A stretch of DNA of 44,517 nt from Candidatus Hydrogenedens terephthalaticus JGI OTU-1 (GCA_000493945.1 AWNW01000024.1:1-44517); one strand, 5' to 3'. Positions 34,441 through 43,144 are shown, numbered from the stretch's first letter. Numbers and translations are program-made. The notes: generated from the letters alone by a model not told the origin.

Positions 34441-34545
34441 AAACAACCAAGGAGGTGCTACCACTGACCAGATATGTTCAACAACAACTAATCCCGCAAA
34501 AAGTGAATATAGTTATGAAATATCAAAAGGCAAAAAATCAACATT
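34441..34545 (+). repeat. Diverged ~100-bp repeat, copy 1 (left of the phosphatase-fusion gene)
   Basis: This copy aligns with 37903-38004. Shared pieces are GGTGCTACC, TGACC.GATAT.T.CAAC, and TATGAAATATCAAAGG or its near match, then AAATCAA. The two copies are in the same orientation and bracket the gene at 34720-37761. Copy 1 encodes an uninterrupted 27-codon frame preceded by AAGGAGG. Confidence 0.6.
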
Positions 34546-34547
34546 AA
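34464..34547 (+). CDS. Possible 27-residue small protein starting at CTG
   Basis: CTG at 34464 lies 8 bases after a strong AGGAGG and opens a frame beginning LTRYVQQQLIPQK and continuing VMKYQ to a TAA at 34545-34547. The related copy at 37927 starts with ATG and reads MTRYIQRLIP before a stop. Agreement of the first residues, with silent or conservative changes, hints that the family once coded for a peptide. I do not recognise it. A chance frame remains possible. Confidence 0.3.
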   Translation: MTRYVQQQLIPQKVNIVMKYQKAKNQH

Positions 34548-34719
34548 AAACGAAATTGGGTTTGGTAGTAAAACAAAACCATATTCATTCACTACACTCA
34601 TAGAAAGGAGGTGGTAAATCAAAAACTCGCCGGATAAATATTTTTACTTGTTACCTATGTCCTAAAGGTGATCAATTAATAATTTAAGTAGGAAATATAA
34701 GGATAATTTCGAAAAAGTT
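34548..34719. other. Gap with an orphan extended Shine-Dalgarno sequence
   Basis: AGAAAGGAGGTGGTA (34602-34616, plus strand) matches the 16S rRNA 3' end complement over 12 bases, yet no start codon follows at a useful distance and no plus-strand gene lies downstream. The preceding TTCACTAC also occurs just before the strong ribosome site at 40375-40384 (minus). It is probably the leader of a lost gene. Confidence 0.4.
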
Positions 34720-37700
34720 TTATTGCATATATCCTGTGGCTTTTAATTGTTCAATTAATTCAGAGGGTAAGTTTACTTGTTCTGATGACTTATTATCAGT
34801 TTGTTCTTTTTTATTTCCTTTGACTATATCCATTAGTTGCAGTAGATTTTGTTTTACGGTTAAATAATTATCACTGGCGGACAAATTCTCTTTCTCTTTC
34901 GGGTCTTTTGATAAATCATAGAGTTCTTCGGGTTTAAAACCACGGGGATTGTCCGGATTGGCAAGAATAAGTTTTTGGTCTTTGTCCCTTATTGATTGCA
35001 TAATTTGCCCTTCAGTTTCATTCTCTGCCCATGCAACGACTTCTTTTTCGTGCTTTATGATTTTCCCATCCTTTGACAACAAAGGTCTACCTGTAAATGT
35101 TGCGGGTTGAGTTGCATCGGCTATTGCTGTTATCGTTGCAGACAAATCAATATGGCGAACCAAATCCTCAACTTTTTGATTGGTATTATTTTCTCCCGCG
35201 TATGTATCGGGAACTTTTATTATCAATGGCACATGGAGCATTTCTTGATACAGGGTATAGCCATGCCACCAACCTTGATGGTCCTCGAATTCTTCACCGT
35301 GGTCAGCGGTAAAAATGATATAGGAATTAGTCAACAGTCCCCGCTTCTCAAGTTCATTTAAAAACTTTCCGAGATATTTATCGAGATATTCAATTTCTGC
35401 AATGTAGGCATCTCGCATTAATGGGGTTAAATGGCTTTTCGGAGTATTCCCTAATAAAGCCCGTGAATAAAAGGTATTTTTCTCCGTGTGGAAAAATGGG
35501 TCATGGGTATCCATATAGTGAAGGACTAAATAGAAAGGATGGTCTTTATAAGGACGATTATCTATCCATTGTATCGCTTCGGATGTTACGATCTCTGCAG
35601 GCTGATAATATCCTCGAACATCTGGCGGTTTATTTAAAATCTTCAAGAGAATAGAAGTAATCTTTCCATAAACACGGCGTAATATTTCGTAAATCGTTAA
35701 CTTGGCACTGGAATCACCAGCAAAAAATACCCGCTTCGGTTGCAATTCTGTATATTCAACAAACCCTTTGTTAAAACCGAACAAAGAATGGACATTGGGA
35801 TTGTTTGCATACCCTTTGGTAAGGTAACCCTTTTTAGAAAGGACCTCCGCAACGGTAGGTAAATCAGGATTAATCATGGCGTTTTTGGTTGTCGCTTGAT
35901 GCTGTAAAGGAATAACCCCTGTGTAAATAGAAGCAAAGGAAGGTTTTGTCCATGAAGCCTGAGAACTACAATCTTTAAATAAAATGGATTTTTCTATAAA
36001 TTTATCCAACTCGGGGGTCTTTGTCTCAATATCTGGATTATATGCGGGCAAATAATCGGCTCGAAGTGCATCTGCAATAATAAGAATTATATTGGGTGAA
36101 TTGGGATAGGCATCCGCAAGAGAAACCAAATTCTCTTTTTTATCCACCGATGGGGCAATAGATACATAACATGCACCTAAAAGAAACGGCAAGAGGAGCA
36201 ATAAAAGAACTACGCCGTGAAAGAACCTTTTCGACATACGAGAGAGATAAAACAAGACAACATAAAATACGGCGGAGAAAATAAGTATAATTCCGACATA
36301 ATAACAACCTAATGGTAGGAACACCTGATACGCAACAGGTTTCTGGAGTAAAATGTCCCGCCAATACCGCCACAGGACCAAAACAAATCCTGTGGATAAC
36401 AATGTGGCAACTATGGACAACACATATATAAAAAGGGACGATGGGAATTTCTTTATCAACAGAGGGAACCAGGCACCTATAAAAATCCCGACACATAACC
36501 CGATCCCGGCACAGGTTATCCCATACATCAAAGGTCCCCACCATAGCATTTGATAATCTTGGAGGTTTGGAAATTTATATAATATCCAGAAAGATTCCGC
36601 AAGCCCACAAAATGCTCCTGCTGTAAAACCACCGATTAGCCCGTAAAACAGGTTCCAAAAAATCTGATTACGCATTGCAATCAGTTCCTGCGGATTGAAT
36701 GGTTGTTGTAAACCTTCTGCGAAAGTAGCCTGCGATTGGATATGGCGCATCTGTTTCTGCACCTCTTCTTTTTGAGGTCGCTTCCGCAGGACAAGGAAAG
36801 GAAGACCAATAAGGAAAGGAACTACATCCCCCACCCACCAGCCTAAATGAGCAAAAGCAACTACCTTCAATGCGTTTTCTTTCCCCCCTAATAATGTGGC
36901 AAAGACAATCTCACGAATTCCCTCGCCACCGACAGAAGGTCCTAAAACAGTCCCATAAATCATCAACGGACTTGCAAACAATACATCCCATAAACTGGTT
37001 TTTTCAGAACGCAACGCCATCATTGTGCCGAAATACATAAAACAGGCACTTAAATGGACAAATAAACCACATAATATTGCCAGCAATAAATACTTCCGAT
37101 GTCCCGCATAAGCAGTTGCAGAGCTTCCTAAACGATTTAAAATATTTTTTATTTTTCCCGGCATTGGAATAGCATACAAAATAACCTGAATAATATAAGG
37201 CTGAAGCAATAGAGATAAGAAAAAAAGCACCGCAAGCCCCAAAATCACTAAGATAATTATAAGAAATAATACATTAAACCGTAATAAACGAAACCCGAGT
37301 GGAAAAGTCAAAAATACAAGCGTTGTTAGCGATATAAAACCAATAATCTTTTCAATAAATATCACGGTCGCACAACGAACAACATCGCCCGTATATCTTA
37401 CAGAATCATAAAGACGATAGCCATCTAAACCGATGGTACTGGGAAGGAAAATACCGATGGTTCTGCCTATAAACCAACTTTGAGTCATATAACCAAACGG
37501 CATGTATAAATTCTGTCCATTTAATAGAATTTTCCATCGGACAACACCACTCATAATCCCGGCAAGGCGTATAAATAACGCAAACAAAATCCACGGCAAC
37601 GCATGCGATAGATTTAACGACCGAATTTCATTAATGAGAGCAGCGGGTTTTACACCACCAAATGTATCCTGAGGTAAACCAAAAATTTCAGGCCAAAAAA

Positions 37701-37761
37701 GAAGCACAAAAAGACCTACAGTAACACCGACCTTTAATAGGGTAGATATAATTCGCCTCAT
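34720..37761 (-). CDS. Fusion of a flippase-like membrane domain and an alkaline-phosphatase-superfamily domain
   Basis: This is a 1013-residue membrane protein. Residues 1-330 form a multi-helix domain of the lysylphosphatidylglycerol-synthetase TM/UPF0104 type (GPSVGGEGIREIVFATLL is the conserved motif). About 365-535 add a further set of helices. From about 555 a sulfatase-like domain follows: NIILIIADALRADYL (metal ligand Asp564), ASWTKPSFAS, and TADHGEEFEDHQGWWHGY with metal-binding Asp and His. The position that in sulfatases is the formylglycine Cys/Ser is Thr605, and the CxPxR Arg is absent. It therefore more likely acts as a phospho-transferase or phosphodiesterase on a lipid or glycan head group outside the membrane. 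The gene stands alone. The substrate is unknown. Confidence 0.8.
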   Translation of the reverse strand: MRRIISTLLKVGVTVGLFVLLFWPEIFGLPQDTFGGVKPAALINEIRSLNLSHALPWILFALFIRLAGIMSGVVRWKILLNGQNLYMPFGYMTQSWFIGRTIGIFLPSTIGLDGYRLYDSVRYTGDVVRCATVIFIEKIIGFISLTTLVFLTFPLGFRLLRFNVLFLIIILVILGLAVLFFLSLLLQPYIIQVILYAIPMPGKIKNILNRLGSSATAYAGHRKYLLLAILCGLFVHLSACFMYFGTMMALRSEKTSLWDVLFASPLMIYGTVLGPSVGGEGIREIVFATLLGGKENALKVVAFAHLGWWVGDVVPFLIGLPFLVLRKRPQKEEVQKQMRHIQSQATFAEGLQQPFNPQELIAMRNQIFWNLFYGLIGGFTAGAFCGLAESFWILYKFPNLQDYQMLWWGPLMYGITCAGIGLCVGIFIGAWFPLLIKKFPSSLFIYVLSIVATLLSTGFVLVLWRYWRDILLQKPVAYQVFLPLGCYYVGIILIFSAVFYVVLFYLSRMSKRFFHGVVLLLLLLPFLLGACYVSIAPSVDKKENLVSLADAYPNSPNIILIIADALRADYLPAYNPDIETKTPELDKFIEKSILFKDCSSQASWTKPSFASIYTGVIPLQHQATTKNAMINPDLPTVAEVLSKKGYLTKGYANNPNVHSLFGFNKGFVEYTELQPKRVFFAGDSSAKLTIYEILRRVYGKITSILLKILNKPPDVRGYYQPAEIVTSEAIQWIDNRPYKDHPFYLVLHYMDTHDPFFHTEKNTFYSRALLGNTPKSHLTPLMRDAYIAEIEYLDKYLGKFLNELEKRGLLTNSYIIFTADHGEEFEDHQGWWHGYTLYQEMLHVPLIIKVPDTYAGENNTNQKVEDLVRHIDLSATITAIADATQPATFTGRPLLSKDGKIIKHEKEVVAWAENETEGQIMQSIRDKDQKLILANPDNPRGFKPEELYDLSKDPKEKENLSASDNYLTVKQNLLQLMDIVKGNKKEQTDNKSSEQVNLPSELIEQLKATGYMQ

Positions 37762-37902
37762 GAAACGGAATTTCCTTTACACCTAAACTTTAATCAGAAT
37801 ATAAAAAAGTATTAAAGAATTCTAAATTGAATAACTATAGGATATAGATAACACCGTGTTTAGAACTTAATTGATTTTTCTTTAACACATATACCAAACG
37901 CA

Positions 37903-38004
37903 TAAACCACCAATAAGGTGCTACCTATGACCCGATATATACAACGACTTATTCCTTAGAAACTAAAATATGATTATGAAATATCAAAGGATACGAAATC
38001 AATA
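37903..38004 (+). repeat. Diverged ~100-bp repeat, copy 2 (right of the phosphatase-fusion gene)
   Basis: This is the same-orientation counterpart of 34441-34545. Its peptide frame starts with ATG at 37927 but stops after ten codons (TAG 37957-37959). Its right end abuts the broken end of the OLD-like pseudogene at 38016. Confidence 0.55.
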
Positions 38005-38015
38005 GAGCAAATACT

Positions 38016-38402
38016 TTAAGAGTGTCGAAAAACTGTGCTATTTTCATAACCATATATATTGCTTTGATTAGCCTTTACTCTGTTCCTGTCTTGGGATTTA
38101 AGATATTTCCTTACCTTCAGAATGTTATCAGAGTTTTTGTATTCCTCTTTTAGATTACCAAACTCTTTGTTAGCTAATAGATATTCTATTTCAATCCATC
38201 TTTCATTATCTTCTGTTTGAAACTTTGGAAAGTCATATCTATCATCAAATGTTATTCCATCTTCATAAAAAATTCTTAAAGATGTTATAATATTTGACTT
38301 CCCTGCATTATTAGTTCCGACAAGTACAGTATAATCACAGAAATCTAATTATACATCTTTTATTGATCGAAAATTATGAATTGTTATTGTTTTTATCTTC
38401 AT
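38016..38402 (-). pseudogene. Truncated OLD/AAA-family ATPase with an internal stop
   Basis: From ATG 38402 the frame reads MKIKTITIHNFRSIKDV, then TAA (38349-38351, codon 18), then continues in the same frame through LVGTNNAGKSNIITSLRIFY, a perfect Walker A motif (GTNNAGKS), to a stop at 38016. The N-terminal strand plus Walker A is characteristic of OLD-like and related SMC-type ATPases, which are usually 400-700 residues; only about 128 codons remain. The gene is therefore both nonsense-mutated and missing its C-terminal two thirds, including any TOPRIM nuclease domain. Many OLD proteins act in phage defence, so this may be the relic of a defence gene. Confidence 0.8.
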
Positions 38403-38540
38403 TCTTATATCTCAAATAAATTTTTACTTCTTTCGAACAACATTTCCGATGCAGATGGAGTGATTTAACATTTTTTACTTTACACCTGCACCATCTTAGG
38501 GAATCGTTTTGTTTCGTGATTCAATTATTCTGTGTTTCGC

Positions 38541-39449
38541 TTAAATGCCAAATTGTTTTGTGTCAACCCACTCCATTTCTAGAAGTGACCAAAAATCCTG
38601 TGCTAGTTTGTTAAGGACATAATCATACGGTAACCATCCATATCCGCCGTCACCCCAGTTTGTTCCCCAAGAATTACGGATTAATATAGCCCCAATAGTC
38701 TCCTTGTTACACTTCAGATTCTTGATCTTCATATTATCGTCGTAACCTACTGCGACGACGGCATGCCCCCACTGTAACTCCTCATCTGGACAAGGGTAAG
38801 GAATTCCACCTTTGACATTCGACTGACTGAATGATGGAAAACCATAGAACCCAAACATTGATGGAATACCCGCAGCAAGGTACTGTTTTACACTGGCAAG
38901 TACTGTGGTAGGGGGGATATTCATGCCCAAAGGATCGTGGCAGAAGTACTTAATAGCTTCGTAGTTATCAGCTACAGCATAGACAAAAGCTGGAGGTTCT
39001 TTATCAAAGTCTGCTGTAACATAGGGTAAATACTTCTCCGCAGGTACACCGCAGAGAACTAAAGCACCCATAACATTCCGCAGATATGCACCAGTATCAC
39101 CAGTAACACCCATTAAATTCCGAGTGGTCTTATATAGAAAGAGTCGAGATCCTTCAATGTGTGTACCAAATGCTCGTCTTTCAAAATATTCAACGACACC
39201 TATAGCAGCATGTGCAGTACACGAGCCTAAATCACCTTGATTTTGAATTGAAGAACACCACTGCCTTAAATCAAATTTATGTGGAAGTTTTTGTTCTTTT
39301 GTTTGGAGTATACCCAATTTCTTTGCCATCTTCACAATTTCGGGGTGTTCCCTGGTATAGTCACGCAGATCTGGCAGTGGTGGTAACCACCCTGTGCCAA
39401 CTATTTCTCCTGTGTCAGGAATAACTACTTTCTTATACATAGAATACAT
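38541..39449 (-). CDS. Papain-family (C1) cysteine peptidase
   Basis: This 302-residue peptidase has the complete papain triad: Gln71 and Cys77 in NQGDLGSCTAHAA, His229 in WGHAVVAVGYDDN and Asn259 in IRNSWGTNWGDGGYGW. The N-terminal GWLPPLPDLRDYT stretch is common in bacterial C1 peptidases. I see no signal peptide, so it may be intracellular or exported by another route. The start is ATG 39449, preceded at 9 bases by AGGAGG; a longer frame from 39527 would run through a hairpin (39495-39533). Substrate and partners are unknown. It is flanked by an ATPase relic and a small lipoprotein. Confidence 0.88.
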   Translation of the reverse strand: MYSMYKKVVIPDTGEIVGTGWLPPLPDLRDYTREHPEIVKMAKKLGILQTKEQKLPHKFDLRQWCSSIQNQGDLGSCTAHAAIGVVEYFERRAFGTHIEGSRLFLYKTTRNLMGVTGDTGAYLRNVMGALVLCGVPAEKYLPYVTADFDKEPPAFVYAVADNYEAIKYFCHDPLGMNIPPTTVLASVKQYLAAGIPSMFGFYGFPSFSQSNVKGGIPYPCPDEELQWGHAVVAVGYDDNMKIKNLKCNKETIGAILIRNSWGTNWGDGGYGWLPYDYVLNKLAQDFWSLLEMEWVDTKQFGI

Positions 39450-39494
39450 TTTACTTTTCCTCCTTTCGTTTTTTAAATTTAGAAGGACTCTTTT

Positions 39495-39533
39495 AAGGTA
39501 ATGATCTTTCCTATCCACGAAAGACATTACCTT
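39495..39533 (-). promoter_or_regulatory. Strong leader hairpin upstream of the peptidase gene
   Basis: AAGGTAATG-A-TCTTTC (39495-39510) pairs with GAAAGACATTACCTT (39519-39533), a 15-bp stem with one bulged base and an 8-base loop. It lies between an orphan Shine-Dalgarno sequence and the real start. There is no T-run after it, so it is more likely an RNA control or stability element, or an operator. Confidence 0.55.
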
Positions 39534-39564
39534 TTAACACATCCTAAATTACCTTCAAATAATA

Positions 39565-39576
39565 CTACCTCCTTTC
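39565..39576 (-). promoter_or_regulatory. Orphan extended Shine-Dalgarno in the peptidase leader
   Basis: GAAAGGAGGTAG on the minus strand lies about 115 bases before the peptidase ATG and is not followed by a start codon at normal spacing. The working ribosome site is GAAAGGAGG at 39459-39467. Confidence 0.4.
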
Positions 39577-39721
39577 AATTTACAAAATAAAATTTTGTTT
39601 TATGGCATCATTATAAAACTATCTTTTGCTTAACAAAAATTCAGGCAAGTACTATAAGGAAAATTTTTCTGCTGTATTATGCGCTGTTGTAGACATTAAA
39701 TACGATTTTATCCTTATTTTA

Positions 39722-40276
39722 TCATTTAATATCATCAAAACTTCGCCACTTTTTCTCTCTAATTAGTTCAATTATTTCCTTTTGTTTTTCTTTTTCGACT
39801 TTACGCCAAATTTCCCAGAGTTTGATTACAGCATCAGGTATCGCTTTTATTATATCTTCAATATTAATAGGCACAGAAATTCTAGGTCTAGATACACGAG
39901 ATGCACATACCTCTTTAATATATTTATCGAAATTTTCCGTTTTTTCTTTTGCTTCATTAAGTAATATGTTATAACGGTCCGATGGTTTACCACCTAACTG
40001 TAAATCTTCTATCAAAGTATCTATCCATGTATTACATTTTATTTGTGCATCTATATAGAGGTCGTATGCTTTCCTATATTCACTAGTCTCATATTCATAA
40101 TACTTTTTTACCATCTTGACTCTTTCTTCGCATCCAGAACGCCACTCTCCAATCAGAGATAGCCCATTTTTTGCTTCCGGAGGAAGACCACTATTTGAAG
40201 TAATACCGTGTTTACATCCCACTGAGACAAAAAATAAAAGCACAAAAGTCAAAAATACTATGTTTTTTAAATTCAT
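39722..40276 (-). CDS. Small putative lipoprotein of unknown function
   Basis: The 184-residue protein begins with a clean lipoprotein signal (MNLKNIVFLTFVLLFFVSVGC; the lipidated residue would be Cys21). The mature part is largely helical and charged, with four further cysteines that may pair, a PRISVPINIEDIIKAIPDAV segment and a strongly basic/acidic C-terminal helix. I do not recognise a family. The start at 40276 is preceded by GAGGAG. A longer frame starts at 40369 behind a stronger GAAAGGAGGT (40375-40384), but that would bury the signal peptide behind 31 residues. It follows the papain-type peptidase's upstream region in the same direction, so a link (for example inhibitor or substrate) is possible but unproven. 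Confidence 0.6.
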   Translation of the reverse strand: MNLKNIVFLTFVLLFFVSVGCKHGITSNSGLPPEAKNGLSLIGEWRSGCEERVKMVKKYYEYETSEYRKAYDLYIDAQIKCNTWIDTLIEDLQLGGKPSDRYNILLNEAKEKTENFDKYIKEVCASRVSRPRISVPINIEDIIKAIPDAVIKLWEIWRKVEKEKQKEIIELIREKKWRSFDDIK

Positions 40277-40369
40277 AAAAAACTCCTCTGCCTGCAATAA
40301 GCAGATAACTCGTTTGTATGCAAACATGGTTCGTATATACCATCCTTCCTTTGAAATAATGTTTTTCAT

Positions 40370-40594
40370 ATTTTACCTCCTTTCGTAGTGAACACTGATA
40401 GAAAATAAGGAATAAATTTATAATGTTTATTATATTAACATACTACGATTTTTTTGTCAATTACCCCCTTTCTCTCTTTCCAGCAAAGTTTTGCATAATG
40501 GCTGGTAAATATACGAAGTTGTTACCAAAGGAAACAATGTCCCGAAGGATACAGGTGTCAGCCCATGGCGTATTATTGTATTATCAAAAATAGA
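40370..40594. other. Intergenic gap with a strong ribosome-binding sequence
   Basis: This holds GAAAGGAGGT (40375-40384, minus), preceded by TTCACTAC as at 34588-34595. The rest is AT-rich. A 31-codon frame at 40498-40593 (plus) has no ribosome site and is probably chance. No terminator is obvious for the nuclease-like gene that ends at 40595. Confidence 0.4.
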
Positions 40595-41905
40595 TTATCT
40601 ATTATTCTGCAACACCTTTACTGTTAAATTATTCCATTTAACTAAATCATCAAAGGTGTGATTTCCAGATAGTTTAAGATCTTCCAATTTTTTCGATTTA
40701 GTATAGATGTATCTTCTATAGTTTGTACCAATACCCATGAAGGGAACTGGGAACATTTTCATTAGTATTATATTTGAGTTTGGAGATAAATCCATGAACC
40801 ACCCATCATCTCTAGGGAATAATATTTGGTAAGATTCTAAAGCATTTGGTATTTCCTCTGGGGGAATCCCGGTTTTTTGGGATAAATTTTTATATTCTTC
40901 TTCTTTATAATCCTTTAGGATAAATCCTCCAAATATCCACATAAACCATTGCCAGAAAATAGGATATCTGTGAAAATATTGATTTTTTGAAATCTCCTCT
41001 AAACCTTGTTTGAACGAAGATGGTAATTTGTTAAATAACATTTTTTTATTACTTCCTATATCTTTTATTTTATTTTCAATTCCAGCTTTTTTATATAGTT
41101 GGCAGTCAATTGCATTTTTTAGAATAGCCAATCTCGCTCTATGTTCTATAAATGTGGATATTTGAATATCATTGTAAGTGCAATTATAGTAAGTATTTTT
41201 ATAAATTTTTTCTGGTAACTCCTCATATTCTCCATCAAAAGTATTCCCTATAAGTTCGTTTCCACATTTAGCTGAGATAAGCGGAAATTCTTGAAAGGCA
41301 GAATATAATTCAGATACTTTTTGGACAATACTTTCAGTAAAAAATATCCCGCTGTTTACTTTAAAGTAATAATCATCTAAAGATTTAAAACATTTTCTAT
41401 CTGGATTAGATTTTTTCTTATGGTTTAATTTTTTCAATAAATTACGTTCAACCCAATAAGAGAATCTCCAATTTGAAATGTCTACATCTTCAATAGTGCT
41501 ATTATTCAAGAGTTCAGATAATGCTTCCTTAGATTTGTTTAAATCTGAAATTGGTATTAACTCTATGTTTAGTTTTTTTGCTTTCTCTTTATAAAAATCC
41601 ATCTTAGTTATTTCTTTTTCTTTATTAACAACAAATAGTCCTTGAGAAATATTCAAATAGTTCATCCAACCATAAACTTTAAATAAATCTGAAAATCCCC
41701 AATCTCCTGATTTTACTTCAACAAGTTTAATCTCAGGTGGACACGAATAATAACTTGTAGTAATAATATCTAATTCCAAAACTTCTTCAGTTCCTTTTTC
41801 AATGATATTTCTTTCAATGTAATATCCAACTGATTGAAAACAAGCTGAAATGTATTCTTCAAACTCCTTTCCCTTCGGCAAATCAGGTAAACTAACAGAT
41901 GCCAT
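40595..41905 (-). CDS. PD-(D/E)XK nuclease-like protein
   Basis: In this 436-residue protein the first ~110 residues carry a restriction-endonuclease-like fold signature: Glu16 in KGKEFEEYI, Asp46 in LELDIIT, and Glu63-Val-Lys65 in LVEVKSGDWG. That is the E-D-ExK arrangement of PD-(D/E)XK enzymes such as Mrr-like or Holliday-junction-type nucleases. The remaining ~320 residues are charged and helical, and I do not recognise them. GAGG lies 8 bases before the ATG. It is the most upstream-facing enzyme of the AT-rich right segment, followed on the same strand by a lipoprotein and a peptidase. A role in defence or mobile-element biology is plausible from fold and neighbourhood, not shown. Confidence 0.6.
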   Translation of the reverse strand: MASVSLPDLPKGKEFEEYISACFQSVGYYIERNIIEKGTEEVLELDIITTSYYSCPPEIKLVEVKSGDWGFSDLFKVYGWMNYLNISQGLFVVNKEKEITKMDFYKEKAKKLNIELIPISDLNKSKEALSELLNNSTIEDVDISNWRFSYWVERNLLKKLNHKKKSNPDRKCFKSLDDYYFKVNSGIFFTESIVQKVSELYSAFQEFPLISAKCGNELIGNTFDGEYEELPEKIYKNTYYNCTYNDIQISTFIEHRARLAILKNAIDCQLYKKAGIENKIKDIGSNKKMLFNKLPSSFKQGLEEISKNQYFHRYPIFWQWFMWIFGGFILKDYKEEEYKNLSQKTGIPPEEIPNALESYQILFPRDDGWFMDLSPNSNIILMKMFPVPFMGIGTNYRRYIYTKSKKLEDLKLSGNHTFDDLVKWNNLTVKVLQNNR

Positions 41906-42172
41906 TTTTTACCTCATTTGTATTTACTATTTCCAATAATATTTTTTGTATTTATGAGTAAATGCAAGTGATAGCAAGTAATACGAGAAGCATATTCTCC
42001 CAAATTATTTAACCCGACACCATTATCCCTTTTCTTCGCCTAAATTTATTGATGATTGATATGTGAATAATACCAAAACCTCCGCATTCATAATCAAACT
42101 CTACTGTTTTCTTTTTATCTCCTCTTTATATTTTTCATCATATATGTGAATTATGCCATATAATTACCAAAT

Positions 42173-42982
42173 TTAATTTTCTTCTTTACTCTGAGCGACT
42201 ATTGTTTCCAGCTGATTTCTCTCTTCTTTTGGACTATTTATATATAAAAGCAGTAAATTTGCATGAGATCTATAATAAATCGCTCCTAATAGACATATTA
42301 TCGCAAAAGATTGATATTTAAGAATTGAACCGCAGCACAAATTGTATTCTAAAAGAGGTAGTATTATTACTACTGCAAACAAAACAATCAGAGGATTTTT
42401 GTCGTTGTACATGAAACGGTTAATTATAGATAGAACCCAAAAACAAAAAACTATAATGAAAAACGCAATGAAACAAGCTTTTATTAAGAACACAGACATT
42501 AAACCACAAAAGAATCTGCTCATTACAAAATGGATCTCCGAATGAATTAATATAAAATCTTTCCCAACTTTTTTCACAAACTCTTTGTAAGGTATGAATG
42601 GAGCATCACAAGCAAGAGTTGATTTTTCCATAAAATATTGATTTGAATTATCTTTTTTACTCCGTCGGAAAAACGAAAAAAGCCAGGCAATACACTTACA
42701 TTTGTATAAATTATTTTCTGTAGACAGATTATTAATAGACATAGGGCATATAGGAAAATAATTGAAGAAGTAATTTACAATTAATTCTCCTGATAAAGAA
42801 AGTAATTCCCCTAATACAAAAAAAAGAAACCACCTTTCTGTTCCATGTTGATCAAGGTAATCTTTAATATCAACCATTGAATTAATTTCATTGACGATGC
42901 ATATATGAGCAAATACTCCTACTACGATAGGTGGCAACAATCTGAGGAAAGGAAATTTTAATAATTCTTTTATATAATCCAT
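42173..42982 (-). CDS. Membrane protein with about five TM helices, family unknown
   Basis: This 269-residue protein has hydrophobic segments at about 11-31, 51-72, 160-188, 197-215 and 224-246. A cysteine-containing soluble loop (about 75-155) lies between helices two and three, with KCKC and PICP motifs. The C-terminal ~20 residues are hydrophilic. GGGAGAA precedes the ATG. I do not recognise a family. It sits between a nuclease-like gene and a DUF4403-like gene on the same strand, with gaps of 267 and 162 bases, so the three need not form one operon. Confidence 0.6.
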   Translation of the reverse strand: MDYIKELLKFPFLRLLPPIVVGVFAHICIVNEINSMVDIKDYLDQHGTERWFLFFVLGELLSLSGELIVNYFFNYFPICPMSINNLSTENNLYKCKCIAWLFSFFRRSKKDNSNQYFMEKSTLACDAPFIPYKEFVKKVGKDFILIHSEIHFVMSRFFCGLMSVFLIKACFIAFFIIVFCFWVLSIINRFMYNDKNPLIVLFAVVIILPLLEYNLCCGSILKYQSFAIICLLGAIYYRSHANLLLLYINSPKEERNQLETIVAQSKEEN

Positions 42983-43144
42983 AATTTTTCTCCCTAATTA
43001 TATTATATGGTCCTTCACTTTAATATTATATTATTAATTGCGAATTTTTGAAAAAATAAAATCATAAACCTACAAAATACTCTTTCATTATAAAAATAAA
43101 CATAATGTATCTAAGCTAATTCTTTATTTATAATGTTTACAACT

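Noticed and set aside
34720..37761. Plain arylsulfatase annotation
   Set aside because: The formylglycine Cys/Ser position is Thr605 and the conserved Arg is absent, so only the fold, not sulfatase activity, is supported.
39450..39527. Upstream ATG at 39527 as the peptidase start
   Set aside because: The added 26 residues are encoded by the leader hairpin and are highly charged; AGGAGG sits correctly before ATG 39449.
40498..40593. 31-residue plus-strand frame starting MAGKYTKLLPKE
   Set aside because: No ribosome site, and it sits in the gap opposite the end of the nuclease-like gene. Its start is faintly like the small peptide of the ~100-bp repeats, but too weakly to claim.
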